Source: Vicinamibacterales bacterium
GTDB lineage: Bacteria; Acidobacteriota; Vicinamibacteria; Vicinamibacterales; UBA8438
NCBI GenBank assembly: GCA_029940535.1
Contig: JAPYUM010000023.1
Coordinates: forward strand, 1 to 54,068
Direction of reading: 5' to 3'
Length of the DNA: 54,068 nucleotides
Positions 9,506-17,561 of the stretch are shown here, one piece after another (the first letter of the stretch is position 1; each line of letters begins with the position of its first letter). The translations under genes and the position numbers were made by a program. The notes under the pieces were generated by a model. It was not told where the DNA came from and ran no database searches. It saw only the letters and a program-made list of their open reading frames with translations.

Positions 9506-11245
9506 CTACTGGGGACCAGCTCCCGCAGCCGGCGGCTCGTCGAACGCACCGGGCGGTTTGAACGGCGCTGGAAAAAAGACTGGATCGTTGGGCCTGAACG
9601 GCACTCGTGATGGCTGACCCCCGCGATACAGCGCCAGCGTGATGCGCATCTCGGCCGCCAGCTCTCTCATCCCGGCCTCTTCGGCCAGCCCGATCGCGAT
9701 TTCCTGATAGCGGACCGCAGCATCGAAACTGCCGACCTCCGCCAGCACCATCGCCGTCGTCTCGGCGGCCTGGCCATTCTGCACTTCCCGTGTCACCTGC
9801 TGTATCAACTCACCGGCCCGCCCCGCGTCCCGCACGTTCCCATCAGGAGACGCGGCCAACAGCCGCGTCAGCGTGTGCGGGAACGCCATCTCCGTCGGGC
9901 GCGCCAAGATGTCTTCCTCGAGCCGGGTCTTTGCCTCGGCGTGACGCCCGGCCCGAATCAGCGCAAACGCGCGTCCCAGCCGTGCCGGTGCGTTGCTCGG
10001 GTCGAGTGCGAGCAAGGCGTCGTAGATATCCGCCGCTTCCCCCGCCTCACCGGTGCGTAGCAGCGCTCCGGCGAGATTGAGGTATGCCATGTTGGCCCCC
10101 GGGTCCGCCTCGACCGCGGCGCGGAAACGGGCCACGGCCTCCTGCTCGCGACCGTCTTCCACCAGGAGCAGACCCAGTTGCAGGTTCGCTCTGGAATGCG
10201 TCGGATCAAGCCGCAGGGTCTCCTCATACTGGTGCCGGGCCCCGTCGCGATCGCCGGTCGTCAGCAGTGCCACCGCGAGCAAATTGCGAGAGACCGCGTT
10301 CTCGGGGTCGGCAGCCACGAGCGTGTTGAACTCGGCAATCGCCTCGGTCCAGCGTCCTTGGCGGGCGGCCATCACCCCGCGCGCTTCGATCGCCACATTG
10401 CCGGTGGCCGCCAAACCATCGAGTTCCAGGAGCAATGGATCGAAGACCCCAGGACGGTCCATCTGGCGCCCCATCCCAGTATTCAGGGTCGCCTCGGCCC
10501 GCGCGTCGAGTTGCGCCTGCGCCTTGGCGTCCTCTCCAAGCCCGCGATAGGCCAGGGCCAGCGGATATCGGATCGTGGCCGCTCCCGGCGCCAGCTGCAG
10601 GGCACCCTCGAGATGCTCGACCGCGGCCTCGAAATCGCGGTCCTGCAGGGACATCTGACCGAGCCCGACCAGGCACGGATTGCACGACGGATCCAGCGCC
10701 AACGCCTCGCGGTAGCGCCGTGTCGCCTCGGCGACGCGATCCTGCCCCGCCAGCAAGTCGCCAAGCCGAGCCAACCCGGGCACGTAGCCGGGGCTCAGTT
10801 CAAGCGCACGTTCAAGAGCGGGGATCGCCTGCTCGGGCCGCGACGTGGTGTCGTACAGGACCCCGATGTAGTACTGCCAACGAAACTCGACTGGAGCCAG
10901 CGCCTGGGCGTTGCGGTACGCCGCTTCGGCCCCGTCAACGAGTCCGTAGGCGGCAAACAGCATTCCAATGCGCCCGAACTGGTCGCCGGTCACCGTACGG
11001 GCCTCGATGGCGACTTGCAGTGCGACATGTGCGTCACGCAGTTGGATCTGGACGTCCGCTTCGAAGCCGTCGATCTGTGGGAGCGCCACTGATGGCGGCC
11101 CCTCGCGGTCGGCGGCCGGCGTCACATCGTCGACGGCACTGGCCGGCGGTGGCGCCGGCGCCTCGCCACAGGCACTCGCCAAGAGGCCGGCCCCCCAGAG
11201 CGCGGCGACCACAGTACGTAGACCCTGGGACCGGGCGGACATCAC
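9506..11245 (-). CDS. Tetratricopeptide-repeat lipoprotein
   Basis: Lipoprotein of about 579 aa with lipobox LLASAC near residue 26, an acidic/proline-rich linker, and about nine or ten TPR units. Clear units include AYRNAQALAPVEFRWQYYIG, ALERALELSPGYVPGLARLG, RYREALALDPSCNPCLVGLG and YEETLRLDPTHSRANLQLG. TPR arrays are protein-docking scaffolds. The start region reads GTGATG: either GTG (11245) overlaps the upstream FG-GAP gene stop by 4 nt or ATG (11242) overlaps it by 1 nt, so translation is coupled either way. FG-GAP plus TPR pairs are common in Acidobacteriota and Planctomycetota; the function of the pair is not established. Confidence 0.88.
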   Translation of the reverse strand: MMSARSQGLRTVVAALWGAGLLASACGEAPAPPPASAVDDVTPAADREGPPSVALPQIDGFEADVQIQLRDAHVALQVAIEARTVTGDQFGRIGMLFAAYGLVDGAEAAYRNAQALAPVEFRWQYYIGVLYDTTSRPEQAIPALERALELSPGYVPGLARLGDLLAGQDRVAEATRRYREALALDPSCNPCLVGLGQMSLQDRDFEAAVEHLEGALQLAPGAATIRYPLALAYRGLGEDAKAQAQLDARAEATLNTGMGRQMDRPGVFDPLLLELDGLAATGNVAIEARGVMAARQGRWTEAIAEFNTLVAADPENAVSRNLLAVALLTTGDRDGARHQYEETLRLDPTHSRANLQLGLLLVEDGREQEAVARFRAAVEADPGANMAYLNLAGALLRTGEAGEAADIYDALLALDPSNAPARLGRAFALIRAGRHAEAKTRLEEDILARPTEMAFPHTLTRLLAASPDGNVRDAGRAGELIQQVTREVQNGQAAETTAMVLAEVGSFDAAVRYQEIAIGLAEEAGMRELAAEMRITLALYRGGQPSRVPFRPNDPVFFPAPFKPPGAFDEPPAAGAGPQ

Positions 11246-13107
11246 GGTGACACCTGCCCTTGGCCCGACGAGTCAACCGCCGTCCCGGTCCCTTGCCGAA
11301 GTGTGGTCCACGCGTCCACGGTCACATCGGACCACTCCTCCGCGCGCCCGTCGGCCCACACGGCCCGTATCGCGGTCACGGCTTCCGTCGCACCGAGCCC
11401 CACCAAGACCCTCGGATCGTTGGCCGACGCATAGCTCCCATCCGATCGGACCCGCCGCCACATCGGCGCGCGGTCCGCGGTCACCACCGCCACCCGGGTG
11501 CCGAGCATGTCGCGAGCCGTCGACGCGCCCACCATTCGCAGTCCGACCCAGTGGTTCTGATTGCCGGTTCCGTTCAACAGCAGGCGAACCGGCCCATTGT
11601 TATTCGTGACCACCACATCCATATCGCCGTCGTTGTCGATGTCGCCGAACGCCGCACCGCGACTGACCTCGGACGACTCGAATGCAGCCCCGGCGCGGTC
11701 AGACACGTCTTCGAATCTCCCGTTACCCAGGTTGTGAAACAGTTGGTTCGTTTGATGCAGCGGGTACGGATCGCGCGCTTGCACCAGGCTCGGCAGCAAA
11801 TCAACCGCGCCGTTGACCACGATCACATCCAACCAGCCATCGTTGTCGTAGTCGAACCAGGCCGTGCCGAATCCGGTGAACGGGAGACTGGGCGGCCCCA
11901 GACCGGTGCGCACGCTCTGGTCCTCGAACAGCCCCGTTCCATCGTTGACATACAGCGTGTTGGTCTGAGTAACCAGGTGCGAAATGAACAGGTCCTCGTC
12001 TCCATCGCCGTCGAAGTCGCCGGCGTCGACCCCCATGCCTGCCTCGGCGTCACCAGCGTCGTTGAGCGCCGACCCGTTGAACAGACCGGTGTTCACAAAT
12101 GTCCCATCGCCCTGATTCATCCAACTCCGATTCTCCGACAGATCGTTGGCGACATAGATGTCGACCCAGCCATTGCCATCCAGATCGGCGGTGGCAACCC
12201 CGAGCGCCGGTCCGTACTCGGTGCCCACCTGCGAGACCGCCGTGGCATCCTCAAACGTGCCGTCGCCTCGATTCCGAAACAACCTATCCGGCACCGGCAC
12301 GAACCCGTCCGGGCCACAGTAGGTGCGGACGTTGTGGAAACACTCGACGTTGTTGGCCATGCTGTAGTTCACATAGTTGCCCACATACAGATCCAACCAG
12401 CCGTCCCGGTCATAGTCGAGGAACGCGGAACTGACACTCCACCGCGCGTCGTCGGCGCCGGAGGCAACGGTGCGATCACTGAAGGTGCCGTCACCGTTGT
12501 TTCTCCACAGCTGGTTCGGTCCGAAATTCGAGACATAGAGGTCGACCCACCCGTCATTGTCGATGTCTCCGGCTGCCACGCCCATTCCATATCCACGAGC
12601 ATCAAATCCGCTCTCGGCCGTCACGTCGGTAAAACCGAGCGAGTCCGGGTTCCCGGCGCCGTCCAGATCGTTGCGAAACAACCGGTCGGTCACCGGCCCT
12701 TGCAGGCCCGGCTCGACAGACGTGTCGCCCGGGGCGATGTCGGGGCCGAGCAGGTGGCCTTGGACGAGATAGATGTCGAGATCGCCGTCGTTGTCATAGT
12801 CGAACAACGCCACTCCCCCGCCGACCATCTCGTTAAAATAGAACTCGCCCGACATGCCGTTCACATGCTGGAAATCCAGACCCACCGCAGCCGCGACCTC
12901 GACGAACGGCTCATCCACGCGGGACGCGCCTGGAGGCTGCGTCACCGCGGCGGGCGGGGGCGTAGACGTATCGCGGGCTGGACCGCACCCGCCCAGCACC
13001 GCCCCGATCAATGTGATCAGCGACCAGGCGCGCCAGGCCAACGGACCGGGTGACTGCAGTTCGCGGGTTCGTCTCGTCACAGGAGGGCTCGACAGCAGGG
13101 CCCGCAC
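11242..13107 (-). CDS. CRTAC1-like FG-GAP/VCBS propeller lipoprotein with ASPIC/UnbV domain
   Basis: Envelope lipoprotein of up to 621 aa with a hydrophobic segment ending in the lipobox VLGGC. It contains at least seven FG-GAP/VCBS repeats with calcium-binding DxDxDG loops: YDNDGDLDIY, DIDNDGWVDLY, DYDRDGWLDLY, DLDGNGWVDIY, DFDGDGDEDLF, DYDNDGWLDVI and DIDNDGDMDVV. The C-terminus (LVGLGATEAVTAIRAVWADG) is the ASPIC/UnbV domain. The architecture matches the CRTAC1 family. The start is a GTG without an obvious ribosome binding site, so a start some codons later is possible. The stop overlaps the start of the TPR lipoprotein gene. Confidence 0.9.
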   Translation of the reverse strand: MRALLSSPPVTRRTRELQSPGPLAWRAWSLITLIGAVLGGCGPARDTSTPPPAAVTQPPGASRVDEPFVEVAAAVGLDFQHVNGMSGEFYFNEMVGGGVALFDYDNDGDLDIYLVQGHLLGPDIAPGDTSVEPGLQGPVTDRLFRNDLDGAGNPDSLGFTDVTAESGFDARGYGMGVAAGDIDNDGWVDLYVSNFGPNQLWRNNGDGTFSDRTVASGADDARWSVSSAFLDYDRDGWLDLYVGNYVNYSMANNVECFHNVRTYCGPDGFVPVPDRLFRNRGDGTFEDATAVSQVGTEYGPALGVATADLDGNGWVDIYVANDLSENRSWMNQGDGTFVNTGLFNGSALNDAGDAEAGMGVDAGDFDGDGDEDLFISHLVTQTNTLYVNDGTGLFEDQSVRTGLGPPSLPFTGFGTAWFDYDNDGWLDVIVVNGAVDLLPSLVQARDPYPLHQTNQLFHNLGNGRFEDVSDRAGAAFESSEVSRGAAFGDIDNDGDMDVVVTNNNGPVRLLLNGTGNQNHWVGLRMVGASTARDMLGTRVAVVTADRAPMWRRVRSDGSYASANDPRVLVGLGATEAVTAIRAVWADGRAEEWSDVTVDAWTTLRQGTGTAVDSSGQGQVSP

Positions 13108-13483
13108 TTGCAGCCAGGCCGAACGCCAGTGGTGTCTCCCTATGGCGTGGCCCCAACGGACACCGCTGGCACCACGCTCACGTATCCGTCAATCGTACAA
13201 CCTGACACGCGACACAACAATGGCGAACGGGATTGGTGCCAGAGCTGGCGCGATCAGGGCGTGTGAGGGAGAAGAGGCGGGTAGGACAAATCGTCGTGGG
13301 GGGGCGTGTGCGCGACAGCGTGCCGGTGTCAGTCAGGGAATCACGCGGCTCCGCCACCGCACCCGTCTGATTCTTGCTGGCACGACGGCGCTAGGACCCG
13401 ATCAGGTCGGGTCCTTAGGCCGCCCCGACCAGGACAGGGGCACGGCCGGCGCGCTGGCTCCGTAGCACGTCCAACTCGAGCAG
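13108..13483. other. Intergenic region upstream of the FG-GAP operon
   Basis: No coding sequence is supported on either strand across these 376 bases; the short open frames here show no family pattern. The left part should hold the promoter of the FG-GAP/TPR operon, but no clear -35/-10 pair was found. The right part holds a hairpin at 13393-13415 and a possible in-frame extension of the PAS gene (13415-13483). Confidence 0.5.
13393..13415. terminator. Hairpin downstream of the PAS gene
   Basis: A perfect 9 bp inverted repeat (AGGACCCGA / TCGGGTCCT) encloses a 5 nt loop. It lies about 70 nt beyond the annotated stop of the PAS gene and right after the stop of its readthrough extension. No T-run follows, so it is only a candidate terminator or mRNA-stabilising hairpin. 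Confidence 0.45.
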
Positions 13484-14152
13484 TTACGTTCGGGCTCGGT
13501 CTAGTGCCTGTCCGACCCTCCGGCGCTCCACCTCGCGCTCAGCCACGAATTTTCGCTCTCGGTCCTCCGCTGCCTGCTGGTGCTCCACTGACTGCTGCCG
13601 GAGCTGCTCCTCGAGTTGCTTGGACGCCTGGGTGGCGCTGTCCGACGGGTGCCGAAGTTGGTCCTCGAACTCACGCAGGTCGGTGAGATCCCGAGTGACC
13701 ATGAGCACCGCGGTGCCATGATCGGACGGTCGTTCGAGCGGCACCGCGTCGCTGACCACATCTCGCGACCGAGCGCCGGGCAGGACCATCAGATACTCGA
13801 GCGACCCGCTCTCCCCTTGGCTCACCCGGCGAACGAAGTCGTCCACGCGTTCGCGATCCGTCAATGAGACAAAGTCCTGATAGAACTGACCCACGCCATT
13901 GGCACCCATCAGAGCGACATGCGCGGCGTTCATGGCCAGCACCCGTCCGCCGGCCGTGACCTCCGTGAGGCAGCCGGGCTGATGTTCGACAATCTCCCGA
14001 AGGCGGTTGCCCGCGTCGGAGCCGAGCGGTTGGGGGTCAGGCTCGTCGGGGTGGAGCGGATCGAACGCGTCGAGCGCCTCGAGCGCATCTCCCGCCGGCA
14101 CGCCGGTGTCGGCTGGTTCCGCCGCCGGGCGGGTCAGCCCGATTGTCGTCAC
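13484..14152 (-). CDS. PAS-domain protein with C-terminal coiled coil
   Basis: Cytoplasmic protein of 222 aa with one PAS domain (about residues 50-155) and a long helical tail. PAS features are LREIVEHQPGCLTEVTAGGR, VLAMNAAHVALMGAN, a middle YLMVLPGARSRDVVSDAVPL strand pair and the closing GTAVLMVTRDLTDLREFEDQ. The tail, rich in Q, E and R (ASKQLEEQLRQQSVEHQQAA), is a predicted coiled coil. There is no kinase, cyclase or DNA-binding domain, so it is either a stand-alone sensor or the shortened form of a longer one. The GTG at 14152 has GGGAG upstream and no coding pattern precedes it, so the 169-codon upstream open frame is excluded. After the TAA stop the same frame continues for 22 heptad-like codons. 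Confidence 0.7.
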   Translation of the reverse strand: MTTIGLTRPAAEPADTGVPAGDALEALDAFDPLHPDEPDPQPLGSDAGNRLREIVEHQPGCLTEVTAGGRVLAMNAAHVALMGANGVGQFYQDFVSLTDRERVDDFVRRVSQGESGSLEYLMVLPGARSRDVVSDAVPLERPSDHGTAVLMVTRDLTDLREFEDQLRHPSDSATQASKQLEEQLRQQSVEHQQAAEDRERKFVAEREVERRRVGQALDRART

Positions 14153-14627
14153 GAGGCACTCCCTTCGAACGCTGCGCCGGGGCTCGCCCTCCGGCAACCA
14201 AGTCACTATTCGATAGCAAGCCACGCGCCAGCGTCCGGCCGCCGATCCGGAACCGCGGCCCTCCTCGCCGTCCGGGCGAGAGCCCGCGTCGCATCGATTC
14301 CAGCGTTGCGCCTGCCCCGGTGGGCAATTCGCGCGAAAACCCGGGCCGTCCCGAACCGATTCGGTGGATGCGGCTCCGGTCGACCACGGGGCCGGGGCCC
14401 GTAGACCTGGGGTCGGCCACCCGACGAGTCCCGCACGCCCGGCGTGGGCCGGGAGGGGCACCGACCTGCGTCCGCGTTCTTCACGCCGACACACGTCTGA
14501 TTCGCTACCTTGCCTGGTGTGGTCGGAACAGTGCGTCCCTCGAAATTGAGTCGTCGCCGACCGAGGAACCCGCGACCCCGAATTTGGCACGGCCATTGAG
14601 ATAGAGGGGAAGGGACAGGAAACGACA
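14153..14627. other. Divergent intergenic region between PAS and PilZ genes
   Basis: This 475 nt stretch separates the PAS gene (minus) from the PilZ pseudogene (plus). Its open frames look like GC-driven shadows, without recognisable domains. The right end holds a sigma-54-like promoter (14584-14599) and a purine-rich ribosome binding site before the PilZ ATG. Confidence 0.5.
14584..14599 (+). promoter_or_regulatory. Sigma-54-like -24/-12 promoter
   Basis: TTGGCACG, four bases, then TTGA matches the sigma-54 consensus TTGGCACG-N4-TTGC at all but the last defined position (the -12 GC is GA). It lies about 30 nt upstream of the PilZ pseudogene ATG. Sigma-54 control of PilZ/PAS regulators is common. 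The -12 mismatch may reflect decay along with the gene. No enhancer-binding protein gene is in the window. Confidence 0.45.
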
Positions 14628-15209
14628 ATGACGCTATCTACGGCCCCAGCGGAGCTCACCGCGGCTACGGGCGAAGAACTCGAGGCAGATCCGACACCGG
14701 GCCGGGCGATTCCCGCCCGGGATGATCAGGCGAGCGAACGACGGCGGGACCCTCGGTTGCCGCGTGACGCGGTTCCGGGCATCGGGTCGGTCACCTAGTA
14801 TCCGAGAGGCCCCGCCAAGCTCCTGAACATTTCAAAGTCGGGCATGCTGGTCAGTTGCGCGCGGCGTCTGATGCCGGACTCGCCCGCCAGTTCGTCTTGC
14901 GGAGCGGGGACCAGGACCTCGTCGTCACGGGACGTGTGTCACACCGAACGGCCAACTGCCCATCAGCGTCTCAGACATCAGCGACGGGGGATGTTTCATC
15001 GCGCAGGCCAACACCGTGGCCGCAGGAGACCAGCTCTCGTTGCACATCGAGGTCCCGGACGCAGAACCGATCATCACGGCGGCTAGGTGTTGAGTGCCGA
15101 TCCGGAACAGGGGTTCGCAGTTCGTTTTCTCGACCGCGACGAGGCCGGGGCCGTCGCGCCGGCCACGGACGACAGCAGCCCGTCGACGGGTCTGTTCAAC
15201 GACTGGTAG
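14628..15209 (+). pseudogene. Decayed PilZ-domain gene (c-di-GMP receptor type)
   Basis: The region encodes recognisable PilZ sequence split over three frames. Frame 1 from the ATG at 14628 gives ERRRDPRLPRDAV, an in-frame TAG at 14796-14798, then AKLLNISKSGMLVSCARR. The next frame gives RQFVLRSGDQDLVVTGRVSH. The third gives LPISVSDISDGGCFIAQAN and ends after PDAEPIITAARC. The first frame resumes with VLSADPEQGFAVRFLDRDE and stops at 15207-15209. The breaks, near 14888, 14950 and 15087, each fit loss of one base. Two PilZ-like halves are present with less sequence between them than expected, so an internal deletion is possible. A good ribosome binding site remains. PilZ domains bind cyclic di-GMP through RxxxR and DxSxxG motifs; RRRDPR and DISDGG are visible. 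Confidence 0.75.
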
Positions 15210-15312
15210 GGACTCTGGTCAGAGTCGTAGCCAGGGCGTACACACGACAGGCCGACACGCGCCAGAGGTCTGGCATGTGCCGGCCCGATTTTCTTGAGTC
15301 CCGCAGAGCCGG

Positions 15313-16290
15313 CTACGGACGTAGCTCTCGCCCAAGCAACTCGAGGTTCCGCGCGCCCGCCAAGATTCCGTGGAGCCCGATGTTGCCTTCGTGACAGGCA
15401 TACTCGAACAGCGGCCCGTCAGTCCGACGCAGCGGCATCATGACCGTGTACGGCGCCGTATACACCGTTGTGTCGGTCACGGTGTACTCGTAGGCGACGG
15501 TGTCGGAGTCGAGACGGGTCAGGCGTTCGACGAGATGCATGTCGGTCGAGGTGAGCCCACTGCTCCCGCCGGCGAACTGGTCGGTCTCGATGACCAGCGT
15601 GTCACCCTCCCAGCGGCCGCGGGACACGCCGCTGCGTTGCGAGAACGGCAGGTCTGGCCCATCGCCGATCGGGATGACTCGAGCGTTGTGCACCATTTCG
15701 TTGAGAATGGTCACGTAGCCCGGCGTCTGGAAGATCATCACGTTGTTGTTGTACGCGCTCGACCGCATCGGGGGACCTGCGTTGAACCCCATGATGCATC
15801 GGTCGCCCGAGCTGCGGTTTTCATACGAGTCATACATGTGCTCGCGCCGATCGGCCCCGGCCTCCCGCGCCGCCATCTGCGCCGACTCCGTTCGCGCCGG
15901 AAGACGGCCGTTCGCCGGATCGACGACGAGCGACGTCCGCTTGTCCGAGGTCAACTCGATACCTCGTTCATACCAGAACTCGTTGTAGGAGAGCACGCCT
16001 CCGTCGGCGCGCGGCGCATAGCCACCCGAACCCTTCTCCGGGTCGAAGAGGTCGCGATTCTGGCGTGTTCTCTCTGACGCCTCGAATTCTGCAGCGGTCT
16101 CCGCATCGAGCGTCTCCAGCTCGGCGAACTGACTGGGTCGCTGAAACGGGGTGATCGTGCGAAACGTGAACGTACCGGAGACGTCCGGCTGGCCATCCGG
16201 GGTCCGCATCGACTGTGCCGTAGCCGACAGCGGCACGAGCGTCAACGCCATCGCCGACGCCAGCGAGACCGCAAGAACTCTTCCTGTCAT
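15313..16290 (-). CDS. Secreted protein of an uncharacterised family
   Basis: Exported protein of 325 aa with a clear signal peptide (VLAVSLASAMALTLVPLSATAQ). The body starts with a TPDGQPDVSGTFTFRTITPF region and has conserved-looking segments such as GRWEGDTLVIETDQFA, SYENRSSGDRCIMGFNAGPP and a C-terminal EYACHEGNIGLHGILAGARN. I recognise these motifs from many hypothetical proteins of Acidobacteriota and other environmental bacteria, but know no function. It lies downstream of the enolase-superfamily and PhoD-like genes on the same strand, after a 149 nt gap. Confidence 0.8.
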   Translation of the reverse strand: MTGRVLAVSLASAMALTLVPLSATAQSMRTPDGQPDVSGTFTFRTITPFQRPSQFAELETLDAETAAEFEASERTRQNRDLFDPEKGSGGYAPRADGGVLSYNEFWYERGIELTSDKRTSLVVDPANGRLPARTESAQMAAREAGADRREHMYDSYENRSSGDRCIMGFNAGPPMRSSAYNNNVMIFQTPGYVTILNEMVHNARVIPIGDGPDLPFSQRSGVSRGRWEGDTLVIETDQFAGGSSGLTSTDMHLVERLTRLDSDTVAYEYTVTDTTVYTAPYTVMMPLRRTDGPLFEYACHEGNIGLHGILAGARNLELLGRELRP

Positions 16291-16439
16291 TTCAAGTCTC
16301 CAGTGGGTGCCAGTCGGCCGATTACCACGGGTCGGCTGAGAGGCGGCTCCAAGTCAATAGTCTTCTGAGATTACAGGGTAGATGCAGCCGCGATCAAACG
16401 CAAGACTTCACTCGTGGATCCCCCCCGCCACCCGACCAG

Positions 16440-17534
16440 CTACGCGACCAGATAGGCCGCCACGGCGTCTTCATTCCACTCAATGCCGACCCCCGGTCGG
16501 TCAGGAATGTGAAGCTGCCCGTCCCGAACCGCAAATGGTTCCCGCAGAATCGGGTCGGCCCAACTTTGCCATTCCAGCCAGTGCGCAGTGTCCGTGACCC
16601 GCATCACGTGCGCCGCGACTTCCGGGTAGAGATGCGTCGACATCGGTACCCCCGCGGCGCCGGCAATAGCGGCCGCTCGCATCCACCCTGTCACGCCACC
16701 AATACGCATGAAGTCGGGCATGACGAAGTCGCAGGCGCCCATCTGCAGGGCTCGGTGGAGGGCGCGAGGCCCGAAGAAGTTCTCGCCGATCTGGATCGGC
16801 GTCTTCAGATCCGCGGTCAGCTTTTGATATCCATCGAGGTCGTCATACACGATCGGCTCCTCGATCCAGGCCAGTCCCAGGTCGTCGATTCGGCGACAGC
16901 GGTCCATGGCTTCCGCCAGATCGAGCCCCTGATTGAAGTCGACCATCAGGTGCATGTCGTCGCCCACCGTGGCTCGCACCGCGTCGATCGTCGCGAGGTC
17001 GTCGGTGATCCGTTCGCGGCCCAGCCGCAGCTTCAGCCCGGTGAAGCCCCCTTCACCACGGAGCCGCGCCGCTTCCTCCGCCACGACCGACGGGGCGTGG
17101 AGCCAGAGCCCGTTGCTGTTGTAGGCACGCACGGGCCCGAGCGCACCGCCGAGGAGCCGACACAACGGCTGGTCGGCCGCCTTGGCCACGGCGTCCCACG
17201 CCGCCATGTCCAGACCGGACACGGCAATGGCCGCGACCCCCTCATACCCGACGAACTGGAGCGACTGCCTGGCCGTCCGATACAGGTCGGCCGGTGCCAC
17301 CGGCTGGCCTTTGAGCAGGTCACCCAGATCGTGAAGCGCCGGCACGAGATACCGCATCGTCTTCGGTGTGTACGGCTCGAGATAACTCCGACCGACGACG
17401 CCTTCCTCGGTCAGCAGGTCGATCAGGATCAGCGGCCACTCGGTGATGGTGGCGATACGGGCGACCACCGGTCGCTCGAGGGTGAGCAGAACGGGTCGGG
17501 CGGTCAGACTGCGGATGGTCAGTGTGGTTGGCAT
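16440..17534 (-). CDS. Mandelate racemase/muconate lactonizing-type enolase superfamily enzyme
   Basis: Cytoplasmic enzyme of 364 aa that abstracts a proton alpha to a carboxylate and works through an enolate held by a divalent metal. All catalytic positions of mandelate racemase are found with a constant +4 offset: Lys168 and Arg170 in GLKLRLG, metal ligands Asp199 (MVDFNQ), Glu225 (IEEP) and Glu251 (GENF), and Asp274 (PDFMRIGG), His301 (STHLYPE) and Glu321 (LEWQSW). This places it in the MR subgroup; Arg instead of Lys at position 170 favours racemases or sugar-acid dehydratases over strict mandelate racemase. It follows the PhoD-like gene by 27 nt. The substrate is unknown; an aldonic or hydroxy acid from the PQQ enzymes would fit. 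Confidence 0.92.
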   Translation of the reverse strand: MPTTLTIRSLTARPVLLTLERPVVARIATITEWPLILIDLLTEEGVVGRSYLEPYTPKTMRYLVPALHDLGDLLKGQPVAPADLYRTARQSLQFVGYEGVAAIAVSGLDMAAWDAVAKAADQPLCRLLGGALGPVRAYNSNGLWLHAPSVVAEEAARLRGEGGFTGLKLRLGRERITDDLATIDAVRATVGDDMHLMVDFNQGLDLAEAMDRCRRIDDLGLAWIEEPIVYDDLDGYQKLTADLKTPIQIGENFFGPRALHRALQMGACDFVMPDFMRIGGVTGWMRAAAIAGAAGVPMSTHLYPEVAAHVMRVTDTAHWLEWQSWADPILREPFAVRDGQLHIPDRPGVGIEWNEDAVAAYLVA

Positions 17535-17561
17535 CGCGATGGTCAGCGGGTCGCGCGGATC

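Noticed and set aside
11260-13053. 597-codon plus-strand open frame
   Set aside because: It mirrors the FG-GAP gene; the calcium-loop repeats on the minus strand show which strand is coding.
14153-14659. 169-codon upstream extension of the PAS frame
   Set aside because: Low-complexity Arg/Gly/Pro composition without coding pattern, and a GTG with GGGAG is present at 14152.
14628-15209. Programmed ribosomal frameshifting in the PilZ gene
   Set aside because: Three shifts plus a nonsense codon and no classical slippery heptamers make decay or sequence error far more likely.
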